Positions 17,454 through 23,413 of a DNA stretch of 64,000 nucleotides are shown here, in pieces (the first letter of the stretch is position 1; each line of letters starts with the position of its first letter). Below the pieces are notes generated by a model. That model was not told the DNA's origin, did not search any database, and was given only the letters and a program-made list of their open reading frames with translations. Both the position numbers and the translations under genes were made by a program. Source of the stretch: MWDV01 sp002070715 (lineage in GTDB: Bacteria > Verrucomicrobiota > Verrucomicrobiia > Limisphaerales > MWDV01); NCBI GenBank assembly GCA_035411585.1, contig DAONTI010000016.1, forward strand, positions 1 through 64,000, given 5' to 3'.

Positions 17454-18746
17454 ATGAGTTTTTTTGTTCACCGAAGCGAATTGCGCGACCTCTACGACAA
17501 AGTGGCCGCCGGTGAGCGCATTTCCGAGGCCGACGCGCTGCGCCTGTTTGAATCCAAGGACCTGAACGCGCTGGGGGCCATTGCCGATTTGGCGCGGCAA
17601 AAGAAAGTGGGCAATCGCGCCAGTTACATCATCAATCGCTACCTGAATTATTCCAATTACTGCATCCTGAGCTGCCAGTTCTGCGCGTTCCAACGCAAGA
17701 AGCGGGATAAAGACGGCTTCGAGCTGAGCATCCCGCAGATGGTGCAAAAAGCGCGCGAAGCGTTGCAGCTCGGCATCACCGAACTGCACATCGTCGGCGG
17801 TCTGCATCCCTCCCTGCCGTTCAGTTATTACACCGACATGCTGAAGGCGCTGCGCGCGCTGAATGATGATTTGGGGAGCGCACGCGCCCCGCGTGCTGGT
17901 TCGGACGCCTCGTCCGAACCTTCGTCCAACAAGCTTTCGGGGGAGGAGTTAGTCAAAAGAGATTTTCCGCGCGGCGCGGGTGCTCCCCGACTTCAACTCA
18001 AATGTTTCACCGCGAACGAAATTCTGCATCTCGCGTGGCTTGGCAAAAAATCCACGGAAGAAACCTTGAGAGAATTGCGGGAAGCCGGTCTGGATTCGCT
18101 TACGGGCGGCGGCGCGGAAATTTTCCGCAAGGAAGTCCGCAGCGCGATTGCCAAGGGCAAGGAATCCGCCGAGGAATGGCTCGCCGTGCATCGCGCCTGG
18201 CACCGACTCGGCGGACGCAGCACCTGCACCATGCTCTACGGTCACGTCGAATCGCTGGCGGATCGCGTGGATCACTTGCGCCAGTTACGCGCGTTGCAGG
18301 ATGAGACCCACGGTTTTGTCGGTTTCGTGCCGCTGGCCTACATGCCGCAGGACAACGACATTCCGGTCGAACACGCGCCGACAGCTTTCGATTCCCTGCG
18401 CACGCTGGCCGTGAGCCGGATCTATCTGGATAACTTTGATCACATCACGGCGTATTGGGTGGGCTTGGGCATGAAGCTGGCACAAGTGGCGCTGAGCTAC
18501 GGCGCGGACGACCTGCACGGCACAATCATCGAAGAACACATCTTCCACATGGCGGGCGCGACCTCGCCGCAATTGCAAACCGAAGCGGACATGATCAAAG
18601 CCATCCGCGAAGCCGGTCGCATCCCCGTGCAACGGAACACGTTTTACGAGCCGCTCCAGGTACTGGAAAACGCGCCTACTGCAACCGAAGCCGAACCGCC
18701 GTCGGCAAAGTCGAAGGTTTTAGAAAACAACTTGGCGACGGCGTGA
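17454..18746 (+). CDS. mqnE: Aminofutalosine synthase, radical SAM, with an in-frame repeat insertion
   Basis: MqnE joins the chorismate-derived enol ether to adenosyl radical chemistry in the futalosine route to menaquinone. The 430-residue protein has the radical-SAM cluster Cys70, Cys74 and Cys77 (CILSCQFCAF), LHIVGGLHPSLPFSYY, KCFTANEI, LDSLTGGGAEIF and STCTMLYGH, all typical of MqnE. Residues about 141-178 are foreign: they are encoded by a 116-base palindromic repeat (17873-17988) that keeps the frame, lengthening the protein by some 39 residues before QLKCFTA. The last 162 bases are repeated beyond a toxin-antitoxin pair. The insertion lies between core elements, so the enzyme may still work. 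Confidence 0.9.
   Translation: MSFFVHRSELRDLYDKVAAGERISEADALRLFESKDLNALGAIADLARQKKVGNRASYIINRYLNYSNYCILSCQFCAFQRKKRDKDGFELSIPQMVQKAREALQLGITELHIVGGLHPSLPFSYYTDMLKALRALNDDLGSARAPRAGSDASSEPSSNKLSGEELVKRDFPRGAGAPRLQLKCFTANEILHLAWLGKKSTEETLRELREAGLDSLTGGGAEIFRKEVRSAIAKGKESAEEWLAVHRAWHRLGGRSTCTMLYGHVESLADRVDHLRQLRALQDETHGFVGFVPLAYMPQDNDIPVEHAPTAFDSLRTLAVSRIYLDNFDHITAYWVGLGMKLAQVALSYGADDLHGTIIEEHIFHMAGATSPQLQTEADMIKAIREAGRIPVQRNTFYEPLQVLENAPTATEAEPPSAKSKVLENNLATA
17873..17988. repeat. 116-bp imperfect palindromic element inside mqnE
   Basis: The ends are imperfect inverted repeats (GGGGAGCGCACGCGCC at the left, GGCGCGGGTGCTCCCC at the right). Near the left end is a perfect 10-bp hairpin, GGTTCGGACG/CGTCCGAACC (17898-17907 and 17911-17920, loop CCT). 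The structure suggests a non-autonomous palindromic element of the kind scattered in verrucomicrobial genomes. It is translated in frame as part of MqnE. No second full copy was found in this window. Confidence 0.72.
18585..18746 (+). repeat. Direct repeat, copy 1: 3' end of mqnE
   Basis: These 162 bases encode the last 53 residues and stop of MqnE. By eye they match 19432-19593 at 146 of 162 positions without gaps. Together the two copies bracket the HigBA-like pair, as attachment sites or a recombination scar would. Confidence 0.9.
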
Positions 18747-18791
18747 GGGTGTAAGTCCGCCACTCGACAATGGTAACGTAAATGCAACTAT

Positions 18792-19106
18792 ATGGCTGCG
18801 GTTTTTGAAATTCGGGAATATACAATCGAGGGCCGGTCGCCTTTTGCAGAATGGTTTGATCGGTTGGATACCGTAACCGCAGATCGCGTTGGCCGATACA
18901 TCCGCCGCCTGGAGTCCGGCAACTTCGGCGTGGGCGAGAGCGTATCTGAACTGCGGCTGGATTTCGGGCCCGGCTACCGCGTGTATTTCGGGCGGGACGG
19001 AAAGACGCTCATCATCCTGCTGGGTGGCGGCAGCAAGCGGCGGCAGGGTGCGGACATCGCCGCCGCGATTGCGCGGTGGAAACACTACAAACGAACAAAG
19101 AACTAA
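18792..19106 (+). CDS. HigB/RelE-family addiction module toxin
   Basis: Protein of 104 residues of the phage-derived Gp49-like HigB type (RelE/ParE superfamily), expected to cleave mRNA at the ribosome. The fold pattern is clear: FAEWFDRLDTVTADRVGRYI helix pair, then LRLDFGPGYRVYFGRDG and LIILLGGGSKRRQGADI, with the basic residues (Arg, Lys) usual for the active face. It starts at ATG 18792, 45 bases after the mqnE stop. The antitoxin follows after one base, the toxin-first order usual for this subfamily. Confidence 0.88.
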   Translation: MAAVFEIREYTIEGRSPFAEWFDRLDTVTADRVGRYIRRLESGNFGVGESVSELRLDFGPGYRVYFGRDGKTLIILLGGGSKRRQGADIAAAIARWKHYKRTKN

Positions 19107-19107
19107 C

Positions 19108-19431
19108 ATGGCACTGACACGGGCATACAAAGAAACGGTCATCGCGCGCATCAAGTGCGACCGCAAGTTCGCGCGGCTGCTTTACGCCGGCGCGATGGAT
19201 ATGCTGCTGGCGGGCGAGACGGCGGAGGCGCTTTCCCGCCTGCGCGATCTGGTTCACGCCGGAATCACCTTCAAGGAACTTGCGCGTGAAACCGGCTTGG
19301 GCGAAAAGACGCTGCACCGCATGTTGAACCATAACGGCAACCCTACTGCGCGCAACCTCGGCGTCGTTGTTAAAGCTATTGCCGCCGATCTGGGCATCAA
19401 GCCGAAGGTGACGTTTGTGACCGCCGCTTGA
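19108..19431 (+). CDS. HigA-like (HI1420-type) helix-turn-helix antitoxin
   Basis: Protein of 107 residues; the start at ATG 19108 lies one base after the toxin stop. The C-terminal two thirds form a helix-turn-helix domain (ITFKELARETGLGEKTLHRML, then NPTARNLGVVVKAIAADLGI) as in the XRE-like antitoxins paired with HI1419-type toxins. It should neutralise the toxin and repress the shared promoter upstream of 18792. Immediately after its stop, the second copy of the mqnE tail begins, so the cassette boundary is sharp. Confidence 0.88.
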   Translation: MALTRAYKETVIARIKCDRKFARLLYAGAMDMLLAGETAEALSRLRDLVHAGITFKELARETGLGEKTLHRMLNHNGNPTARNLGVVVKAIAADLGIKPKVTFVTAA

Positions 19432-19593
19432 GCAGACATGATCAAAGCCATCCGCGAAGCCGGCCGCATCCCCGTGCAGCGGAACACGTTTTACGAGCCG
19501 CTTCGGGTACTGGAAACCGCGCCTACTGCAACCGAAGCCGAAGCACGATCGAGCAAATCGAAGGTTTTAGAAGACAACTTGGCAACGGCGTGA
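19432..19593 (+). repeat. Direct repeat, copy 2: displaced mqnE 3' end
   Basis: A second mqnE tail without the rest of the gene. It keeps the frame and the stop, and encodes the same 53 residues with changes clustered in the variable C-terminal tail (for example EPPSAK against EARSSK). It has no start codon of its own context and is best seen as the old gene end, displaced by insertion of the toxin-antitoxin cassette. Confidence 0.85.
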
Positions 19594-19864
19594 AGATTTC
19601 TCCCTGACAGCAAGAAATACCTGTTGGAATTTTTCCTCAACCCAAACTGGCAAGAATCCCTCACCTCTGATCCGGCTGTTTGGGTCGGGAGAACTACTAT
19701 CCAAGGCATCCGCCCGCTGTAGTTTACGCGCAGCCTACCGACAGGGCGAGTCCTCACTTCAACAGCACGGCCTGGCCGCAGACAATAGAGCGACGTTTCA
19801 TCGGTATTCTAAAAGTCCGAATTATTTCGAGAGTTCTTACACATCGCATCTTGACAGATTTTTA
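19594..19864. other. Intergenic stretch inside the island
   Basis: About 270 bases with only short frames and several stops in each. Nothing recognisable is seen. A TTGACA box at 19851-19856 may serve the AbrB/VapC genes. Confidence 0.3.
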
Positions 19865-19885
19865 GTCATATCTCATCTTTATGAC
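19865..19885 (+). promoter_or_regulatory. Possible operator over the AbrB start
   Basis: An inverted repeat GTCATA-N9-TATGAC spans the start codon at 19881, 9 bases downstream of a TTGACA element. AbrB-type antitoxins usually bind such repeats to repress their own operon. The assignment is by position only. Confidence 0.35.
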
Positions 19886-20162
19886 CGTGAGTGCGACATC
19901 GAAAACGGATGCAGTTTGGTTCACCACCAAAGGCCAGGTCGTCATCCCTGCCTGGTTGCGGAAACAATTTCGTATTGAGAATGGGACAAAAGCGGTGGTT
20001 CAGGCAACGGCGGAGGGCATCCTCCTCAAACCCGTTACCGCGGTGCTGATCAAACGTGGCCGCGGCATTCTCAAGCGTAAGGCCGGGAACAAACCCTTGA
20101 CCGAAGAATGGGCCGAACACAAGCAGCGGGAGTGGGAACTGGAGGCGCGCCATGCCCGCTAA
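19881..20162 (+). CDS. AbrB/MazE/SpoVT-family antitoxin (VapB-like)
   Basis: Protein of 93 residues. The N-terminal half is a swapped-hairpin AbrB domain: FTTKGQVVIPAWLRKQFRIENG and VVQATAEGILLKPV. The basic, helical C-terminal tail (EEWAEHKQREWELEARH) would wrap the toxin. The stop overlaps the start of the PIN-domain toxin by 11 bases, so the two were one operon. Because the toxin is now truncated, this antitoxin is probably an orphan. Confidence 0.85.
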   Translation: MTVSATSKTDAVWFTTKGQVVIPAWLRKQFRIENGTKAVVQATAEGILLKPVTAVLIKRGRGILKRKAGNKPLTEEWAEHKQREWELEARHAR

Positions 20163-20470
20163 GGTGCTGGATAGCTTTGCGCTCATCGCCTACTTCCGCG
20201 ACGAGCCGGGCGCGGAAACGATGGAAAACCTGCTCGTGACCGCCGGAAAAAAGGATAACCCGCTCCACATGACCGATGTGAATTATGCCGAGGTCAAATA
20301 CGCCATTATGAAGCAGGACGGCATGGATGCCTGGGCGGAAGCGGCGAAGATTCTGCAAGGTCTGCCGATTGATTTTCATTCCACGAATCGCGCGCTGGCC
20401 GACACGGCCGCCGGTTTCAAAGCGCGTTTTAAGATCAGCCTGGCCGACGCTTTCGCCGCCGCGCTGGCGA
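20152..20470 (+). pseudogene. VapC-like PIN-domain toxin, 3' end lost to an IS element
   Basis: The N-terminal ~106 residues are a normal PIN domain: VLDSFALIAYFRDEPGA with the first catalytic Asp, DVNYAEVKYAI with the conserved Glu, and SLADAFAAALA carrying the third acidic residue. A full domain would continue with a TGDPEF-like strand. Here the frame runs into IS630 sequence at about 20470 and continues as an unrelated tail to 20625 (GRCPARSHCPAA and onward). The chimera lacks the last acidic residue and core strand, so it is likely inactive. Confidence 0.82.
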
Positions 20471-20479
20471 CTGATGAAA

Positions 20480-21134
20480 CCGGGCGTTGTCCAGCACGAT
20501 CACACTGCCCGGCGGCAGCAGGGGCAAGAGCACCTGCGCGAAGTAAGCGTCCACCACTTCGGTATTGCAACTGCCTTGCAACACCCGCGGGGCGACTAGT
20601 TTGTTATTCCGTGAAGCCGCAATGACACTGGTGCGTTCCCGTCGTTTGCCCGCCACCGCCTCGTAAATCCGCTCCCCCCTTGGGGCGCGGCCGTATTCCC
20701 GATACAGCCGGTGATCCACGCCGCACTCATCGAGGTAATAAACGGGCCGGCCGGCCAGCGTTTCGAGTTCGCGCCGGAAGAGCCAGCGTTGCACCTCGTT
20801 GCGCTCGCGGTATTTTATGAGTTTTTTTTAGCGTGAAGCCCAGTTGTCGCAGGCGCACCCACACGGCGTTATGGCTGACGCCAAAGATCGATTGGAGTTC
20901 TAGGAGGGTGGCGTCCGGATGCTTTTTGACGTGCGCCGAAAGTTCTTCGGGGTCGAGCTTCCGCCAAGACCCCCAACTGGTTTTGGGCGGCAGCGCGCCC
21001 TGTTGGGCGGCCGCCAGATACCGGTAAACGGAACTGCGGGCCAGATCAAACCGCCGGGCGGCCTCGGCCTTGGTGCCGCCGTTTTGGACGAACTGAACCA
21101 CCCGCTTCCGCAAATCCAACGCATAGGCTTTCAT
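20480..21134 (-). pseudogene. IS630 transposase remnant
   Basis: The N-terminal HTH part reads MKAYALDLRKRVVQF and AARRFDLARSSVYRYL. The DDE domain follows in another frame (YYLDECGVDHRLYREYGRA, VIVLDNARFH). The two frames meet at a run of eight A (minus strand; 20822-20829); with seven A they would fuse cleanly into one protein. The sequence stops just after DNARFHQS, so the PYSPDLNPIE region with the third catalytic acid is missing. The remnant cannot code for an active enzyme. Confidence 0.82.
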
Positions 21135-21141
21135 GCCCTCT

Positions 21142-21169
21142 ATCCTATCAGCCTATGTCTCAATGTCAA
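21142..21169 (-). promoter_or_regulatory. Possible promoter of the IS630 transposase
   Basis: On the minus strand TTGACA (21169-21164) and TAGGAT (21147-21142) are separated by 16 bases. The ATG at 21134 lies only seven bases after the -10 box, so a transcript from it would be nearly leaderless. The boxes match the consensus well but the short leader lowers confidence. Confidence 0.35.
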
Positions 21170-21180
21170 TGTGAATCGCT

Positions 21181-21339
21181 ATAACGTTCCCAATACGGGA
21201 CGACGGTTTTGACCTGCGTTTGTTGCAGCATGATTTCCGAAACCCAGATGGCGTGGGGATCACACGGGCGCCGCCACGGCAGGTCACGGGCGTTGGCGGC
21301 AAACCAATTCAGCAAAAGCGGAACGGGCCGCCGGGTTTT
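21181..21339 (-). pseudogene. Fragment of adenine glycosylase MutY
   Basis: Read on the minus strand this stretch encodes LLLNWFAANARDLPWRR, then DPHAIWVSEIMLQQTQV and KTVVPYWERY. This is the N-terminal end of MutY, the enzyme that removes A opposite 8-oxoG: the DLPWR and SEIMLQQTQV motifs are diagnostic. The frame meets the IS630 end at the codon after ERY and stops. No start codon is visible at the 5' side, where a stem-loop repeat begins at 21344. Everything from the helix-hairpin-helix onward is absent from the window. Confidence 0.85.
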
Positions 21340-21343
21340 GGAG

Positions 21344-21422
21344 ACAGGATTGGCAGAATTTTTAGGATTATTCTTCTAGCGCGGCTTCTGGTGTTGAATC
21401 CTGTTCATTCTGTTCATCCTGT
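21344..21422. repeat. Stem-loop repeat with 26-bp arms
   Basis: The left arm (21344-21369, beginning ACAGGATTGGCAGAAT) and right arm (21397-21422, ending TGTTCATCCTGT) are imperfect inverted copies around a 27-base centre. Each arm is built from ACAGGAT/CAGAAT/AGGATT-like units. I recall similar 'aggattaacaggatt' elements between genes in many environmental bacteria. Here it abuts the mutY fragment. Confidence 0.7.
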
Positions 21423-21451
21423 ATCAAGTTCGTTTGAATTCGGAAATTTTG

Positions 21452-21482
21452 TGAACCACAAATACACGAAGCACACGAAAAG
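21452..21482. repeat. Short AACCACAAATACACGAA-type dispersed repeat
   Basis: The tract GAACCACAAATACACGAAG followed by CACACGAAAAG resembles short dispersed sequences seen between genes in Verrucomicrobiota and Planctomycetota. A related tract, TAACCACGAAAAAAAGACA, lies at about 11533. It sits in the 160-base gap before the phosphoesterase gene, which holds nothing else recognisable. Confidence 0.4.
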
Positions 21483-21582
21483 GGAACGGAGAAAATGGCG
21501 CACATTTGTCGTGCTGCAATGCAAATGAAGGTGGAAAGAGCGGGAAAAGCACGGGGAGATGAAGGTAGGCAAATACCGGCTT

Positions 21583-22422
21583 TCAGAATTCGTATGCGCG
21601 GAACCGCTGTTGACCCGTTGATGACAGTGAGATCGTGTGGTAAATCCGTCGGCCATCATCGTCTATTCCACCGGACGTGCCCGCTCGTAGCGCCCGACAA
21701 CTTCCAATCCGGGTTCGCTTGATGCTGTCTTTGGTGTGGACGTGCCCGCAGAGAAGTAAGTCGGCTTGGCAACTCTTGATCCATGCGCGCACTTCTTCAG
21801 GGGGCGGGGTTGTGAAATTTTGTTCAATCAACCAGTCTCCCTCGAATTCCTCACGCCAAGGGCTGTGATGCATCACGATGATTTTGTGCCGGACATGCGA
21901 ATTCCGCGCCAGATGCCGGCGTACCGCACTCCGATGATGACTCGGCAGTTCTCCCTCCGCCCATCGTATCGGCAGGTATTGTTCATTGCGCGTTGTATCC
22001 AGTGCCACCAACAGGACATCCTTTCCGAGTCTTTTTGCCACGGGGAACGGTTCCCCGGCAACCAGCTGCGTAGCGGTTTTGCTGGAAAACGTTGGGCGGA
22101 TGACTTTCAGCAATTTTTCAAAGTTTGCCGTTGGACGTCGCCAAAACGGCGGTATGGGTATGGGTCGAGTCGACAATGGAAAAATGTCGTGATTGCCGGG
22201 AATGATCGTCAAGCGTGTTGCCTCAGTGAGTTTTCGCTTTCGCAGAGCTTGGAAAAATGCTGTGTAAACATCCATTTGCGCGCAGTCCACGATGTCACCC
22301 GTGATGACAATGTGATCAACCCCACGCTCCACTGCGTCGTCAATCATGGCGAGGCTGCAATGGAAATCATCATCAACCGCGCACAGGTGAAAATCGGAAA
22401 AATGGGCGATGTGGTATTTCAT
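21583..22422 (-). CDS. Calcineurin-like metallophosphoesterase, third gene of the dynamin cassette
   Basis: Soluble protein of 279 residues with a complete two-metal site: HFSDFHL (Asp10, His12), VITGDIVD, IPGNHDIF, IVMHHSPW and LLCGHVHTKDS. Such enzymes hydrolyse phosphomono- or diesters, including cyclic nucleotides, lipids and nucleic-acid ends; the substrate is not evident. The ATG at 22422 has GGAG seven bases upstream. It lies 20 bases after the DUF697 gene on the same strand, so it is read with the membrane protein and the GTPase. Base composition is visibly more AT-rich than in the surrounding housekeeping genes. Confidence 0.87.
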   Translation of the reverse strand: MKYHIAHFSDFHLCAVDDDFHCSLAMIDDAVERGVDHIVITGDIVDCAQMDVYTAFFQALRKRKLTEATRLTIIPGNHDIFPLSTRPIPIPPFWRRPTANFEKLLKVIRPTFSSKTATQLVAGEPFPVAKRLGKDVLLVALDTTRNEQYLPIRWAEGELPSHHRSAVRRHLARNSHVRHKIIVMHHSPWREEFEGDWLIEQNFTTPPPEEVRAWIKSCQADLLLCGHVHTKDSIKRTRIGSCRALRAGTSGGIDDDGRRIYHTISLSSTGQQRFRAYEF

Positions 22423-22441
22423 AAACCGCTCCGGCACTATT

Positions 22442-23401
22442 TTATTTCGAGCCTGAATTGGCTGCATTGCCGCCCGCGGACCGATTCAGAATTTTATCGA
22501 GAATTGTTTTCATCGCGCTTGGCAGCTTTTTGCCAGACTCCTCCACAACGGGAATCAATGCTTTCATCGCTTCCTTGTTAGCCTCTTTTCGGACTTCACT
22601 TCTGCTCAACTCGTTTCCAGCATTTAACAGATATTTGCGGGTAACGAACCCAACCCGGAGCGTGAACAAGGCATTGATAGTGCCGTCGAACAACGAATTG
22701 ACAATAAGGCCAGCTCCTAGGGCTGCGGCAACTCCTCCAAAGCCGAGATAGCCGAAAATGCTGCCGGCATCCAAGTCGTCAAGCTCATTCGCGATGAGCG
22801 AAGCGAGAAAAATCTGGGCATAAATCTTAATGAGCATCGGCAACGGCGGGCGATAGCCAAAGTGTTTCACCAACAAACGCACGAGACGGAAGTTCGCAAC
22901 CAAAACCGCAATGGCGTCCAAACGCCCGTTCTGAGAGATGGCGGTGGTAATGAAGACCAGAACAGCATGCTCGTGGATAATCTTGGCGGTCGATTTTTTC
23001 TGAGCTTTAATCGCCGCGGCCAATGGTTCGCGAATATCACTGCCGAGGCCCATCGCACCAGCCAGCTCCTCACGCTGTTCGCGTGGTAGAACGTCGGCAT
23101 CAATCAACTGCCGGGCGACTTTTTTAAGCTTTTCGTGGTCAAGGTTGTTGTTGCCTACCGCCACGTCTTCAAGGGCGAGAACAGGCTTTGCCAAAGCTCC
23201 GGCGAACGGGGCGATGACGAACCAGATGAAGACGGTCATCACAAAGCCGTAGAATCCCCACTCCAGCCATGGGGTGACCCCTCCCAGCTTGGCGCCGATC
23301 ACGAGAATGTTGCCGATGAAGGTGACAAAAAGAAAGATAGCTACCGCCAAGCTGAGCGGAATCCAAAACAGCCAGAGCGAACGTTTAGTTGGTTTTGTCA
23401 T
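22442..23401 (-). CDS. DUF697/YcjF-like membrane protein, second gene of the dynamin cassette
   Basis: Protein of 319 residues. Two transmembrane helices lie near the N-terminus (about residues 10-35 and 45-70), then a charged helical stretch, then a DUF697-type region: VLVANFRLVRLLVKHFGYRP followed by PLPMLIKIYAQIFLASLI and a glycine-rich hydrophobic patch (GYLGFGGVAAALGAGLIV). In E. coli the DUF697 protein YcjF is encoded next to the GTPase YcjX, so pairing of this domain with a GTPase is a known theme. It starts 12 bases after the GTPase stop and probably anchors the GTPase to the inner membrane. Function is inferred. Confidence 0.8.
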   Translation of the reverse strand: MTKPTKRSLWLFWIPLSLAVAIFLFVTFIGNILVIGAKLGGVTPWLEWGFYGFVMTVFIWFVIAPFAGALAKPVLALEDVAVGNNNLDHEKLKKVARQLIDADVLPREQREELAGAMGLGSDIREPLAAAIKAQKKSTAKIIHEHAVLVFITTAISQNGRLDAIAVLVANFRLVRLLVKHFGYRPPLPMLIKIYAQIFLASLIANELDDLDAGSIFGYLGFGGVAAALGAGLIVNSLFDGTINALFTLRVGFVTRKYLLNAGNELSRSEVRKEANKEAMKALIPVVEESGKKLPSAMKTILDKILNRSAGGNAANSGSK

Positions 23402-23413
23402 GGTAACGGATAT

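Larger units (their letters stand above)
20470..21181 (-). mobile_element. IS630-family insertion sequence, truncated at its 3' end
   Basis: The element lies on the minus strand, with its right end at about 21181 against a mutY fragment and its broken left end inside the PIN-domain gene. The junction at the right is beside TA, the dinucleotide target of IS630 elements. Because vapC and mutY are unrelated genes on opposite strands, the element marks a deletion or rearrangement rather than a simple insertion. Confidence 0.8.

Noticed and set aside
19680..19865. A 61-codon plus-strand frame before the AbrB gene
   Set aside because: Start context and composition are poor and no family feature is visible.
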